Assembly: GCA_905250025.1 (NCBI GenBank)
Contig: CAJNOJ010000007.1
Coordinates: forward strand, 372,001 to 436,000
Direction: 5' to 3'
DNA: 64,000 nucleotides
Source: Adineta ricciae
Lineage: Eukaryota; Rotifera; Eurotatoria; Adinetida; Adinetidae
Positions 38,101-52,357 of this stretch are shown one piece after another. The first letter of the stretch is position 1. Each line of letters starts with the position of its first letter. The notes beneath the pieces are model-generated. The model worked only from the letters and a program-made list of their open reading frames with translations, was not told where the DNA came from and made no database searches. A program made the translations under genes and the position numbers.

Positions 38101-41100
38101 CCCGACACGTCGTTAACATTTCTTAATAAACTATTCGATCTTTGTATTACTTTGCGAATATATGTAAATCATCCGAAATCATTACCAATCTCCACAATCA
38201 CCGATGCAAATAGTCTGTTTGAATTGAATCAAATAGTCAATCAAATCTTAGTAATGATTCACCATGAATTCGCCATCAATCGCTACTCTGACGATCGCAT
38301 GCAGTACATCAACGAAGGTCCGATTGATTTCTTTATAAATATGCCGATACCGTTTATAACCAATCGATGGGCTCTTATATTTAATCGATCGGAACCAGAT
38401 GATGGTGCTGGAAAATCATTTTCAGGTAACTCGCAAATACAAACCATATGTTCGCATCGAAACTTTTGTAGGTATCGTCTATTATCCTCAGGAATATATT
38501 CCAATTTACTATAAAACTCCGACAACGATATCAATCGATTATCCCATTGGTCAGATCTTTTCGATTGAATATAGCAATTCGACACTATTGAATCGTTCTT
38601 CACAGATCTCATTCTCACTTGAACATGACTATATGGATCCGAAGAATCTATTGCAACAATACTTTATGAAAATCTCATTGGAACGTATTGGGAATAAGCA
38701 TTATTCACATAAGTTTACGTTTCAGACCAACACAACAAGATTAGCTCGAAATATATCCTTTATTTTTCTCGATTTACCGAATTCACCGAACTATCTCTTC
38801 ACATTCGATATAACGTACAATAAATCATGTTCAAAGCGCGACAAAACTCTAAATTACTCCGTACAGATAGACCTACGACGAAAGAACCATTTCGTCTATT
38901 CGATACCAGTGCAATCGGAAGTGAACATATGCGGTTATGTTGAGATAACATCAAAGCATCAACTCATTCGAAATCTAAAACGAACAGGAAGATTTCTTGT
39001 CGTCGAAACTGGTTGTTACTCATTCACAAAGAACATCCATGAAGATTATTATTCCGAAGTAAGCGGTAAAACTAAGCTTGGCAATCAACATGTTTATCTT
39101 TAGTTGCAAACCGAAACATGTCAGTTGATCAATGGCTTGGAAGATGATATACTTTCCGGCGCTCATCTTACTTGCCATTGCCGACCGTTCATAAAGAAAT
39201 ATTTGCTTCTATGCCAACCGAAATCAATTCTCGTTCAATTCGAAGTCAATGCTCAAACATGGCTACATTTTTACATCTACCTTTCGCTACTACTTCTCCT
39301 TTTTCTACTTCTCGGACTGTATGCTATCTATAAAGATACGTCCGACGATTATGTATGTATTTCTGCATGTTAATTGTAACATTCGACTGTATTTGTTTAA
39401 TTCATGCCTAGAAACCATGCGTGAACTTTGTGGCAGACAATCAAATAGGTGCGGTAAATGTTCATCTGTACCAATTAACCGTTTTCACCGGTCTTCAGCA
39501 GTCCACTACAAAAGATTTTCGAATCTACATTCGTTTAATTGGCGAAAAATGTCACGATATATCACATTGTCTGAACTCCAATTCACCCACTCTCTTTCAA
39601 CGTGGTAGTGTTGATCAATTTCTGTTAACTTCATTTACTGACATTGGTCGAGTGATTGCCATTAATATGTGGCATGACGAAATCGATAATCAATGTGATT
39701 TCTACATTCGTCATTGTATATTGTATGATTATCATAATCATCGAACGTATTATTTTTGTTGTTACACATGGTTATCATTACGAAAAGGTTTTAATACGAT
39801 CAATGAAGTTTTCTACGTTGCGCAAGAAGTCGATCAGTTTGCTTTGGGCCACCTATTTCTCTCGACATATGCGTGGTGTTACTATCATTATCATTTATTA
39901 AGTTCGCTTTTTAATAAACAGAAAATGAACACATTGACGAGGATTTATCGATTGCATTTGTATTTTTGCGTCCTTATTCTCCAACTTTACTTGATTCAAC
40001 TAATTATTATCACATGCCGAAGAATGGTTGGCCAACAACGGTGTGCATATGTTCTTCCAACGTTCTTATTTTTTGTTGATCAGTCGTTTGTAGCATCGGG
40101 TTGGTCGGAGATCTTCCAGGTAGTGTTACAAGACGATAACAAAAAAAGTTTATTCCTTTATTTTTCGAGATAATTCGTCTGAATTTCTTTTCGTCATTGT
40201 TCATCGCGTTGATTATAAGTCTGATCACAGCCTTTCTCACTCCGATTCTCCTCTGGGGTTTGACTTTGTTGACAAATCAGCTCGATCTTTATCAGCAGTT
40301 ATTCAATATTGCACCACACTATTCACATTCGGGAAATTTATATTCGACTGTCCAGGCAATCGCATCGTGTATATTTGACTGGAATTCGTATCGTCGAGAC
40401 GTCGAACAGTACCAATATCTTCATAAATTCGATTTACAACATCGTCTAAGTATTAGTACGATAGGAGAAAGTGAGCAAAAGGTTTCTTCATCGGATACCA
40501 GTATCGAGCGAAATAATAATGCTGCAAATGATGATAAAAGTCATCGCATATCACAACGTGAACGAGTAATTGATGACGATCGACATTCATCATCAACTGA
40601 TAGTTCGCAATCAAGCATACAGATGCTCAACATTGTTATTCCTACCGTGAAAGTGAAGGTGAATTGGTTAGTTGGACGTCTGTGTCATAACATATTATTT
40701 GCCTACTTAATTTATAGGCCAAAAATGCCTTCACCACCGTCTCCTCGAATGTATAGATTTTACTTGTCTCTATACTATGGGTTATTACTGACTTTTATCC
40801 TCATATCGATCGTCTGTATGTATGCAACGATGAGAACGTTTGCTGGGATTGAAAACTATTTTCTTACATCCACTATTATCTTCATTCACGTTTTAAGTAT
40901 TGTAATCACATTTGTATTTGAATTAATCGTTATTGTATGCATTTCTTTACTAAATGCGATCGTATTTGGTCTTACTGACGAGAACAAATTCATTTCACCA
41001 ATCATGGAAGTACAATTCTGATATCAAATGATGCTTTGATCGAATCTTTTTCTTCCTTCTAAGATTCCTATTGCATCGACAAACGATATCCAAGAAGAGA

Positions 41101-43132
41101 CTCTCAGTTCAACATTTACTCTCAATCGAGATATAACATTGACCGACGTCCAATTGCGCGAACGTATTCGAGAACGTTTTCTTGAATCGTCGATTATGCG
41201 TGCTGTTCGAGATGTTATTGGTTATGTTGTATTCATGATTATCATCATTATGGTGTTTGCAGAAAGGTAAGTTTCAAAATATAGAAAGAGAATATTTAAT
41301 GACGAGATATTTATCTAGGTCACGAAATGTCAAAACACGGTTAACCATGCGACAGTATACATTACAATTGCTCCTTCGTGAAGAGATTTTTCAGAATATT
41401 GATTACATACCTGATACGATGGTTTGGGGCTTTGATAGAAAATGTTTGAATAGAATGGCGACTTTTAGACTTGGATCGATAATTTGATCGAAAAACGTCT
41501 TTTTCTTCAACATATAGACTATTCATGTCAGAAAGAAACATGTAATTACGCTCAAATCCGTATGTATTCAAAACTTCACGTTGAATTCCCTTCTCGATCT
41601 CGTCTTTAGCTGATTCGCCCTTGTATTTGAGTAAGAGCATTCGCGTACGTCAAATTCGCGTCGAACGAAAAACCTGTCATTCGAAAATCCAAAAGTTCTT
41701 TCATCCGTTACTTCCACCGAGTTGTTCCGTTGATGGAGATAGTTTGAAAAATGATGAATTATACGTTCTTCATGATCAACGAACATGCTCTGGTTGGAAT
41801 ACATCGTCTCCAAATGACATATGTGCAGACAGTTGTAATTACACATCAATCTGGTCAGCTTTAGCTACAAAACAGACCATGAAGTTCTATAAAACTCACG
41901 ATTCACCATGGTATTTTTTGCTACATCTATCACCGAAAGAAGCCGTATGTTAGCCAACGAGATTTCCGTTACAAAATGAAAAGCTTCTTATTAACAGATT
42001 GAACGTTGTGATCGTAAGCGAAAATACTATGATCTGGATAAAAGTACGACAGAATTTCCTGCTGGAACGTCATTCATTCTATTGGATTTAGACCATTGGC
42101 TCGATGATAAAACTGTTGTTGTCATCATTGAAGGGAATCTATATTCTCCACAAACGTCATCGATGATTTCATTCGTTTTCACAATTGACAAAAACGAATA
42201 CGGAGTTGTCGACAAACAGATATTCATCGAAGTGTCTGACTATATCTTAACAACAACAACAGCAAATGAGTACACAGAAAAGCAAAACTATACCAGTGAA
42301 GCCACGCATGAAACTGACAGTCAATTGGATATTACACATTATCTCTTCGCATTATTGTTGTGTTTTATTGTAAGTAACTTCAATCAGTATTCGAAGATTT
42401 GTTTTGTTCTTTTAGTTTACAACCAAACTATTCGGTGCAGCGAAATTCATTCGAAATTTTGGTTTGTATGGACTAGTGTTCTTCCTTCGTACTCTATCGA
42501 ATATCATCGATGGTATTCTATTACTCCTCTGCTGCTATTATTTTCTCTTGATCTATTTCGATTATAAAGTTCTCCAATTGAATAATCTTGTTCAATCATT
42601 GAATATTCACCAATTATTCGTTTCCTTTCGTGTTCTGATTGTCAATAGTCGAATTTTAAATCACTTGATTGGTTTAATATGTCTGTTCGCAATCTTTAAA
42701 TTCCTTAACTTATTAAAGTTCAACCCGAAGACTTACTTGCTCGCTGAGACGATCTCTAAATCAGCGCAAGGCTTCAGCATTATACTATTTTTCGCTTTTA
42801 TGAATTATTTTATCTTTACGCTGATTGGTCGATTGCTTTTTTCACACGAAGAAACCTTTCGAACATTCTTCGTTGCTTTTCGTGTCGTTCTTACATCGTC
42901 CATCAAAGATGCTGCGTCAACGGATAATATTATTCCAATAAGTTTCATTCGAGCCACCTGGCAATTTTGCCTTTGGCTTTTCTCGGCGAAGATCATCGAA
43001 TATTTTCTCATTTCGTTTGTTATACAAAAATTTTCTACGATTAGAAAAACGCATCAATTGACAGATGAAGAAAGAATCGTCGGTCGAATCTTTCAAACAT
43101 TTTGGACTTATTTCGCTTTCAATAAAAAATAG
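35190..43132 (+). CDS. Polycystin-1-like receptor with PLAT domain
   Basis: PKD1-family membrane receptor/channel subunit. ATG at 35190 gives a signal peptide (MQLAIVIFLLVSYSYPALSS). A long Cys- and Asn-rich ectodomain follows (to about 39240) without recognisable LRR or PKD repeats; it may correspond to the REJ/GAIN region. A GPS-like segment with SGAHLTCHCRPF (39157-39192) precedes the first membrane helix (WLHFYIYLSLLLLLFLLLGL, about 39265). An intracellular PLAT domain (about 39420-39800) and then several helices follow (from about 40197, 40750, 40850 and 41200). Next are the polycystin-type extracellular loop with NYTSIW and LDLDHWLDD, and a C-terminal helix block (about 42340-43060) like the polycystin channel fold, ending FAFNKK. 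Domain order matches PC1/LOV-1-like proteins, which act in sensory cilia. Exact exon joins in the ectodomain are uncertain. Confidence 0.85.
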
Positions 43133-44099
43133 ATGAATAAAAAAAAACACGCAAGTACTCAAGTTATTCTGTCTCGACCAATTGAATGTGACTGTTGATC
43201 GAAATCACAAGGGAGCCAATTTATATCTCGTCGTATTGACTAATGATCGCGCATACATGCGTTTTGAAATGTTCTCGTCTCTTTGAGTGCTGTCAAGTGG
43301 GAATGAGGCAGAGCAAAAGATCCTATTAAAAATAGGGTTGAAATGAGAAGAAAAAAGAATGTCGAATAAGAGGACAATATGGAGCTGATTTCTTTCTTTT
43401 CTCGCTTGTAAGTACCTCACTTATACGATTGTAAAGGAGAAGATCAGAAAGAGAAATCAATGATGATCAAACTTGAATACACTGTAGGCATCCGGAGTAA
43501 ATGACAAGTGGTTAACAGTTTTCTCTCTTTTTTTTTCTTCTTGTTTATAAGTAATTACTTTACATATTTTTGAAGATAGATCATCATCGTATGAGCGTAC
43601 GGTTTTCTTCTGACGAAGTTTCACCTTTTCTTACTTTACTGCTTCTATATATACCCCCTATGAGAGAAACGGATGCATTTGATGCCTTCAGGCATCTTCT
43701 TTCTAGTCGTTACTCTTAGCAGATTTTGTGATTTGTGAAGAAAACATGCATTGAATAATTGGAGGGGAAGGATGAGTTGTTAAGAATACAATACAAAGGC
43801 AGAGACACAGAAAAACGTATGGTAGAAAAAGAAATCTCCACCCACCCTAATTATCGCTTCAGTTTCCTCTCTGCAGGCATGGAATGCAAGCAGCATTAGA
43901 CCATTTGTTTCGTCTGTCGCGTGTTCGGACTCGATTAATTGGTTAAGTGACTTCAATTAATACATATACACATGCAAATATATATTTATTTAGTTTTTGT
44001 CTTTTCTCCTCATCAGCACACACACATACATTTACATACGAAAAAAAGAAAACCAAAGAAAGATTAAATGAGAAAAAAAGAACATATTTCAGAAAAGCG
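43133..44099. other. Convergent intergenic region between polycystin-like gene and FEZF
   Basis: No gene seen. A minus-strand AATAAA at 43985-43990, about 110 bases past the FEZF stop, is the likely FEZF polyadenylation signal. The rest is AT-rich single-copy-looking sequence. Confidence 0.5.
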
Positions 44100-45536
<1,437 letters not shown>

Positions 45537-47470
45537 ATCTAAAAAAGAAGGAACTCATATGTAATGAAGTTTTCTTGGATGAACTGTCGCACACTGTTTT
45601 ATTCGATAGTAACTCTTCAGAGAACAAGTTTCGGCGTCAGTTGGACAAGGAGAACGTCTTCATTCCGATTGAACTATCTTAAAATTTCAATTACCTGTAT
45701 GATGATCTTATCTTTGTTTGACTCGCTGATGCCCGAATACGATGTAAGTAGAATTAGAGCAAAAGAAAGGAAGAACCACCTGCAGACTATCGTGTCAGTA
45801 AAACGAACACGAGCGAGAAAAAAAAGAAAGGAGCAACAGCAGGGTTAAGTAAAAAATGAAGACGAAGTAAAAAAAAGAATAAGAAAAAAAAGAGGCAGAA
45901 GTAATAACGCAGAGCGATGAATGGTCTCTTGGCTGGTTCCAATGAATAATGTACAAATCGCATGCGCGCACTTTCATTTGTGCCTTTTCTTTAATAACTA
46001 TAGGGAGAAAGAGAAAAGCAAAGAAGCAGAAGGAAAAAAGAGGAAAAAAAAGAAAAAAAATAAATACTCATTTCTCATTGGCTGTCAATATCTGAATGAT
46101 TGGTGAATTTGCTGCTTGATCTACATGTATATGTCTGTCGTTTTTCTCCGTCATTATTCTCCTAATCGATTCTTTTTTTCTTTATCCAATGGCATTCAAT
46201 CACATATGACTCGAGCAATTCATTCACCTGAAAAATAAATATGAATGAAATCTTCTCTATGCATGTATGATGCAAGCTGAAGAGTATCGTCATATTCATT
46301 TGTCTCTCGTTTATGCGCACTTGAACACTAATCACCTAATACGACTGTTACTTGCAACGGTATGCACAACAACAACATTCACCATCATCATCAGCATTTT
46401 TGCAGACACCCTGGTGCGTCGAAAATGAGACCAGAATGAGCGAGTGTCTTTCTCTCTCTCTCTCTCGCTTCTTAATCAAGATGACAATCAATACTATTTT
46501 TCCAATCAGGATTAACACACAATTGTTTTCAACAACAACTGGATCATCAATCTGATTATGATCTTTTTCTCACACCTGTAACTAAATGACGCGAAGTCGT
46601 TCGTAGATTCTTCTTGGTCTGAATGTCGACAAATTTCACTTGTAAATTTCAATTAGTTCGTTTGATCTCGACGATAAGTGCATTGAAACATCTTGTCGAT
46701 GGTCGACAACGGCTAATCGAATTTTATTAAAAAAGAATGACTAAAAGAGAGAAACAGACATCTCAAGAAATGTATCGCGCTGCTTTTCTTGTTAGAAAAC
46801 AAAGAGAATAAAAAGAATAATCGTCAGTTCTTCTTCTTTTCTTGTGCTTCCATATTCTCTCTGCGTGACCATATCGACACTCTGTTGTCGGCACTGAAAT
46901 CAAAAAAGCGAAGGCAGCTGCAAAGCTTGTCATGCGCGCGCGCGTGTGTGTCTATATGTCGACTTTGCTTCAGTTTTCAAACTTGAATATATTTTTTCGA
47001 TTGAAAAACTTGTTTTGTCTTTTAACTTTGATTTCATTGTGTATCTGATCTTATCGGATGGTTCAATGCGCATCTAATCGCTTAATATACCATGAATACG
47101 AGTACTGATTTGACAGCACCTTGTTAAGTAGATATTTGTCTAGAAGAATACAAAACAGAGTGGACCATCAAGTGGATAGCATCATTATTATCGACAAGGT
47201 GAATTATGAATCAACGAATTGTTTTTCGAAGCAGATGATTTTCTTCGACGAATAACTGTTTTAAATGGAAAACAAGCGATAATCATCGAAGATAAAGATA
47301 TTCACACCTGAATCTTTTTTCGGACAAAATTAACACACGAGGAAGAAATGAATGTAGATATACGATAGTGATTTCAATTCAAATAAATATATTTTATTTT
47401 GACGTCTGACACTCATGGAAAACATTCGTATCGTCCTTTCAAATTGTACCATATCTGTTGACGATTTATA
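45537..47470. other. Intergenic region upstream of FEZF
   Basis: About 1.9 kb without a supported gene. It contains purine-rich runs (45820-45900, 46005-46065), a TC repeat near 46450-46467, and an alternating CG/TG run near 46935-46950. As the only large spacer next to a developmental regulator it is a reasonable place for enhancers. A minus-strand AATAAA at 47393-47398 probably serves the next gene. Confidence 0.45.
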
Positions 47471-47896
47471 CTAAAGCCTGTATTTCTTTCTAATTTCTTC
47501 ACGTCGTTTTGCTCGTTGATCGAGCTCAGCTTGAGTAGAAGATATTTTTCGTATAGGCTCGACTTCTACTTCATTGGTGGTTAGTATTGTCTCGACATTG
47601 TTTTGGCCGTTGCCACCGAAAGCCAGTGTGTACTCCACAACTTCACCACCTTCAGCAGGCGCTGATAGTTGTTCGCTTTTAGATGATCCGCTGAACAGAC
47701 GTTTTAGTCTTGAACTAAATTTGTTCCGCTGGTTACGTTCGTGTTTCTGATTTGAAACACGTTGCTGAAACGATATTGTACAACGTTGTGCATTCGTAGT
47801 ATAAGCAAGTAAAAAGCCCAATGCCACAATTAGAATAAGAATGGAATACAGCAAAAGAGCTTCAGACAAATTCCATATCTGTTTACCGTCTTTCAC
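47471..47896 (-). CDS. Hypothetical single-pass membrane protein
   Basis: About 135-141 residues with one hydrophobic helix near the N-terminus (LLLYSILILIVALGFLLAY), then a basic cytosolic-like stretch (KFSSRLKRLFSGSSKS) and a charged C-terminus ending AELDQRAKRREEIRKKYRL. The family is not recognised. The true start is not clear: the frame continues upstream without an obvious ATG (the codon at 47896 is GTG), so a further 5' exon probably exists, possibly joined at the AG before ATATGG near 47874. A minus-strand AATAAA 73 bases past the stop supports a real transcript. Confidence 0.5.
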   Translation of the reverse strand: MKDGKQIWNLSEALLLYSILILIVALGFLLAYTTNAQRCTISFQQRVSNQKHERNQRNKFSSRLKRLFSGSSKSEQLSAPAEGGEVVEYTLAFGGNGQNNVETILTTNEVEVEPIRKISSTQAELDQRAKRREEIRKKYRL

Positions 47897-48338
47897 TTCG
47901 CCGAACAGCGCAAAAATATGAAAAAAAGTAATGCAGGTAAATGTAAATATATTTTTGGTAGTAGTTATCGTTCGAGTTACGAGAAAAGATAAGAATAGAT
48001 AAAACTTTTCCGTTCTGGAGTGGATAAACCGAGAAGCTGATAAGCATTAAGTTAAGGCTATATGTTCTTAATAGGTAAGTGACAAAAATGAATTGGACTG
48101 CATGCAATTGCAAACGTTCTTCATTCAGACGAGATTTTTGTTCCACTTTTTTATTTACAGATCTTTGACCTTTTTGTTTCTGACATTTGTTATTTTTATT
48201 CTGGTCGGTGTTTATTGCTTTTTTCTCCTAGAGAAAAATACCATTTCCATCGAATATTACATATCCGTAGAGATTTGATGATAGCGAAAATAAAAGAAAA
48301 ACAACAATAAGATGAAAATATAACAAGTAAAAACAGTT
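47897..48338. other. Spacer downstream of PSMD14
   Basis: Holds the PSMD14 3' UTR (minus-strand AATAAA at 48195-48200 and 48211-48216) and probably the undetected first exon and promoter of the membrane-protein gene. Open frames here are hydrophobic, T-rich and unconvincing. Confidence 0.45.
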
Positions 48339-49385
<1,047 letters not shown>

Positions 49386-49622
49386 TTCTGATCTAAGTCT
49401 AAAATACAAAAAATAGAATTTATTTCTCGTTGAAAGATACATACATGCGTACAATACAGTGCAGTGAATCTTCCTAAGATGAGTCATTATCAGCCATAGT
49501 CAGTAACCATTTCGCTTCTTTCTCATTTGTCGAATCTATTAACCAATAAGAATAACAAACAATCTCGAATTCTGCAACGACTTGAAAAAATTGTTTTCTT
49601 GATCAGGCTAGATTAATTTATA
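49386..49622. promoter_or_regulatory. Putative bidirectional promoter of PSMD14 and IDH3B
   Basis: Only 237 bases separate the two divergent start codons, and both are preceded by splice acceptors (49399-49400 on minus, 49605-49606 on plus). Any 5' UTR introns or trans-splice outrons must share this small region. No TATA box is obvious. Confidence 0.45.
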
Positions 49623-51265
49623 ATGACGTCTATCTTATTCCGACGTGTTCAACCAAATATTATCGGTACATTGTTACGTAAAAATGTCGAAGTAAGTGAA
49701 ACTGATCTGATTCAAACGATCTACTCAATTGTTCGTTTCTTTCAGCAAATTAGAAGTCTTTCATCAATACCCGTAAGTTGTTGTTTTTTTTGATTGAGAA
49801 CTGTGTGCAGATATATTGGTTTCTTTTGTAGAATACTGCTGAAAAGATCAGCGAATCGCATAAATATCATGTTACGGTAGTACCAGGTGATGGTGTCGGA
49901 CCTGAATTGATGTTATGTGTTCGAGAAGTATTTAATGCTGTTGGCGCGCCGATTGAATTCGATGAATTATTAGCAAGGTTAATTTGAAATGAACGAGGCG
50001 AGTGTACATCTCTGTCATTGCATTCTAATTTGTTTTAGTGAGTTAATGCCTGGTCGATCTTCGTCGCTTGCTGATATAGTTGCTTCATTTAAACGGAATC
50101 GCGTTGGAATGAAAGGTATTTTAACAGTAAGTGACGCTTTTCGATATGTGCCATGTTTCTTACAGAAATTTGTCATTTATATCAACTTTTAGACACCAGC
50201 CATTAGTGAAGGTGGCGATCTAATGTCATTGAACATGAAGATTAGGTAAATAGAAAGAATTTATGTTGACGTACTCGAGCTTACGACTTTCATTGAATAT
50301 CAGACGTGCATTGGATCTTTATGCGAATGTTGTTCGAATCAAAACTGTACCTGGTCTGAAACTTCGCCATCAGAACATTGATTTTATTGTCATTCGTGAA
50401 CAAACAGAAGGAGAATATAGCGCTCTTGAACACGAGGTAGAAATCTTGTTCTAGTTTTCATTGAATATATTATTTACGATGTTCAGTCGGTTCATGGTGT
50501 TGTCGAATCACTGAAGATTACAACTTATGAAAATTCAAGACGTATCGCAAAATTTGCATTTGATTTTGCCACAAAGTTCAATAGAAAAAAGATCACCGCT
50601 GTTCATAAAGCAAATATTATGTAAGTTCTCCGATAAAATTCAATTTCGCATTTCATTGCTCCAATTTTAGGAAACTTGGTGATGGTCTTTTTCTTGAATC
50701 ATGTCGAGAAGTTGCTACACTGTATCCAAATATCAAATTAGAAACAATGATCGTTGACAACACTTGCATGCAGTTGGTTTCTAAACCACAACAATTTGAT
50801 GTACTTGTTGCACCTAATCTCTACGGAAATATTGTGTCCAATTTAGCAGCTGGCTTAGTCGGAGGTGCAGGAATGGTTCCTGGTGAATCTTACTCAACAG
50901 ACGTGGCGATCTTTGAACCGGTACGTTCTACACAAAACAGATTTCTTCGTCATTGTCGATCGATTTGGAAATTTAGGGTGCCCGACATCCGTTCTTGACC
51001 GGGGCTGGTAGAAATATTGCCAATCCAACCGCTATGCTTCTGTGCGGAGTGAACTTACTCCAATATCTTCACTTAGGTATGTGCATCCTTTCGCTTTTGT
51101 TCAATTTTGTAGACACAATTGTTTTCTTTAGACGGTATGGCTCAGAAAATCGAGAACGCAATTGCTACTGTTATTAAGCAACAAAAAATAAAGACACGTG
51201 ACATCGGTGGTTATGCAACGCAACAAGATTTTCTCCGTAGTGTTCTTCAACAACTTGAATATTAG
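49623..51265 (+). CDS. IDH3B: Mitochondrial NAD-dependent isocitrate dehydrogenase, beta subunit
   Basis: Non-catalytic/regulatory-type subunit of the matrix IDH3 complex, which oxidises isocitrate to 2-oxoglutarate in the TCA cycle. The N-terminus ([20 protein letters not shown]) is basic and lacks acids, like a mitochondrial presequence. Then [117 protein letters not shown] and ARHP...[22 protein letters not shown] is the beta form (gamma usually has RENTEGEYS). The C-terminus [16 protein letters not shown] agrees. At least eight short exons. Confidence 0.94.
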
Positions 51266-51519
51266 TCTATAACTTCTCATAATCATGTGTTGAAAAACAC
51301 AACAACAACAACAACAAAACCCCGCTTTCTACTAGTAGTTTTGTGTTCAGTTTTCTTTTCTTTCTTTTTCTCTTTTGTCTTTTGGACAAATATATAAATT
51401 TATTTTTGTCTCTATCAATCACTAAAATAACTTATCCTTATTTCTTCGGTATGCAATTAAGAACAAGGGATCTTTGACTTTATATAGTTGGTTTATGCTT
51501 TACAAAATGTTTACAATCA

Positions 51520-51804
51520 TTATTCCGAAAGTTTTGGACGATTATTGAATCGATAGAGAAGAATTGCGACAATAATAGTAGCTAAAATACCGTAGAATAT
51601 AAACCATTGTCGAATAGTTTGATTGAACGATTGTTGTTCTTCTTCACGAGTTTGTCTTCTTGCATGAAGGTGATTCTGACCTTGCTGCTGCTGCTGCTGC
51701 TGCTGACGGTTTTGTTTTACGAAATATAATTTACCATTACGCCAGTAAAATCGATTTCGATGCGATCGAAATATCGAAAACATCATGTAGAAAACCCAGA
51801 ACAT
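51520..51804 (-). CDS. Hypothetical 94-residue membrane protein
   Basis: The family is not recognised. One exon: MFWVFYMMFSIFRSHRNRFY, a Q8 run, a basic/charged middle (ARRQTREEEQQSF), then a C-terminal hydrophobic helix (WFIFYGILATIIVAILLY) and a short tail FNNRPKLSE. The layout suggests a small membrane-anchored protein. A minus-strand AATAAA at 51399-51404, about 115 bases past the stop, supports transcription. It is convergent with IDH3B. Confidence 0.5.
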   Translation of the reverse strand: MFWVFYMMFSIFRSHRNRFYWRNGKLYFVKQNRQQQQQQQQGQNHLHARRQTREEEQQSFNQTIRQWFIFYGILATIIVAILLYRFNNRPKLSE

Positions 51805-52357
51805 TTTTCTTACGTTGATACGCTTTTTCAGTGTTCAGAACGAGAAGTAATGAGAATATGATGACTACTAAATACGCTCTTTCCTTTTTCTTTTTCTCGT
51901 TTTTTTCCTTGTCTCTCGACAACAATAATGGAAAAAGAAATTCTCTGGTGATGAATACTATATAGAATATTGACTCGTTTCTTTTCTTCCTTGCATATAG
52001 ATTGAAACAAAAAAATGTGCGACTAGTTTTTCCTATTGTTATTTGTCAAAGTTCAGTGAAGGAGTTCTGGTCTTGATCAAATTTTGTATTTACTAACGTT
52101 TTCTATTGACTCTCACAAGAAAATATTTGCGATAAGCTTTGGAATTGAATTTATGAGCGTAGAGAACGTTATGCAGTGAATATTTCGCATCCTGAAGATA
52201 AATTCGGCGCTCTTTAATATAAATCTTTCTCTTCTTCCTTTCGTTTGTCTCAATTAATTCTATTATTTCTATAGTACAGTAGTGTGTATGGTCTTTTTGT
52301 GTTTTCTGTTCAACTGAACATCAATATTTGTGCAAAGAGTTCGTGTTTCTCTCAGAT
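51805..52357. other. Upstream region of the complete CELF gene
   Basis: No gene seen. The acceptor at 52354-52355 (TTTCTCTCAG) sits two bases before the CELF start codon. Confidence 0.5.

Noticed and set aside
47883-48146. Minus-strand frame as the N-terminus of the membrane protein at 47471
   Set aside because: It is in a different frame from the downstream ORF and lacks a clear splice join, so it was not merged.
48093-48278. 61-codon frame on the plus strand opposite the PSMD14 3' region
   Set aside because: The F/L-rich translation of non-coding sequence has no acceptor, domain or poly(A) support.
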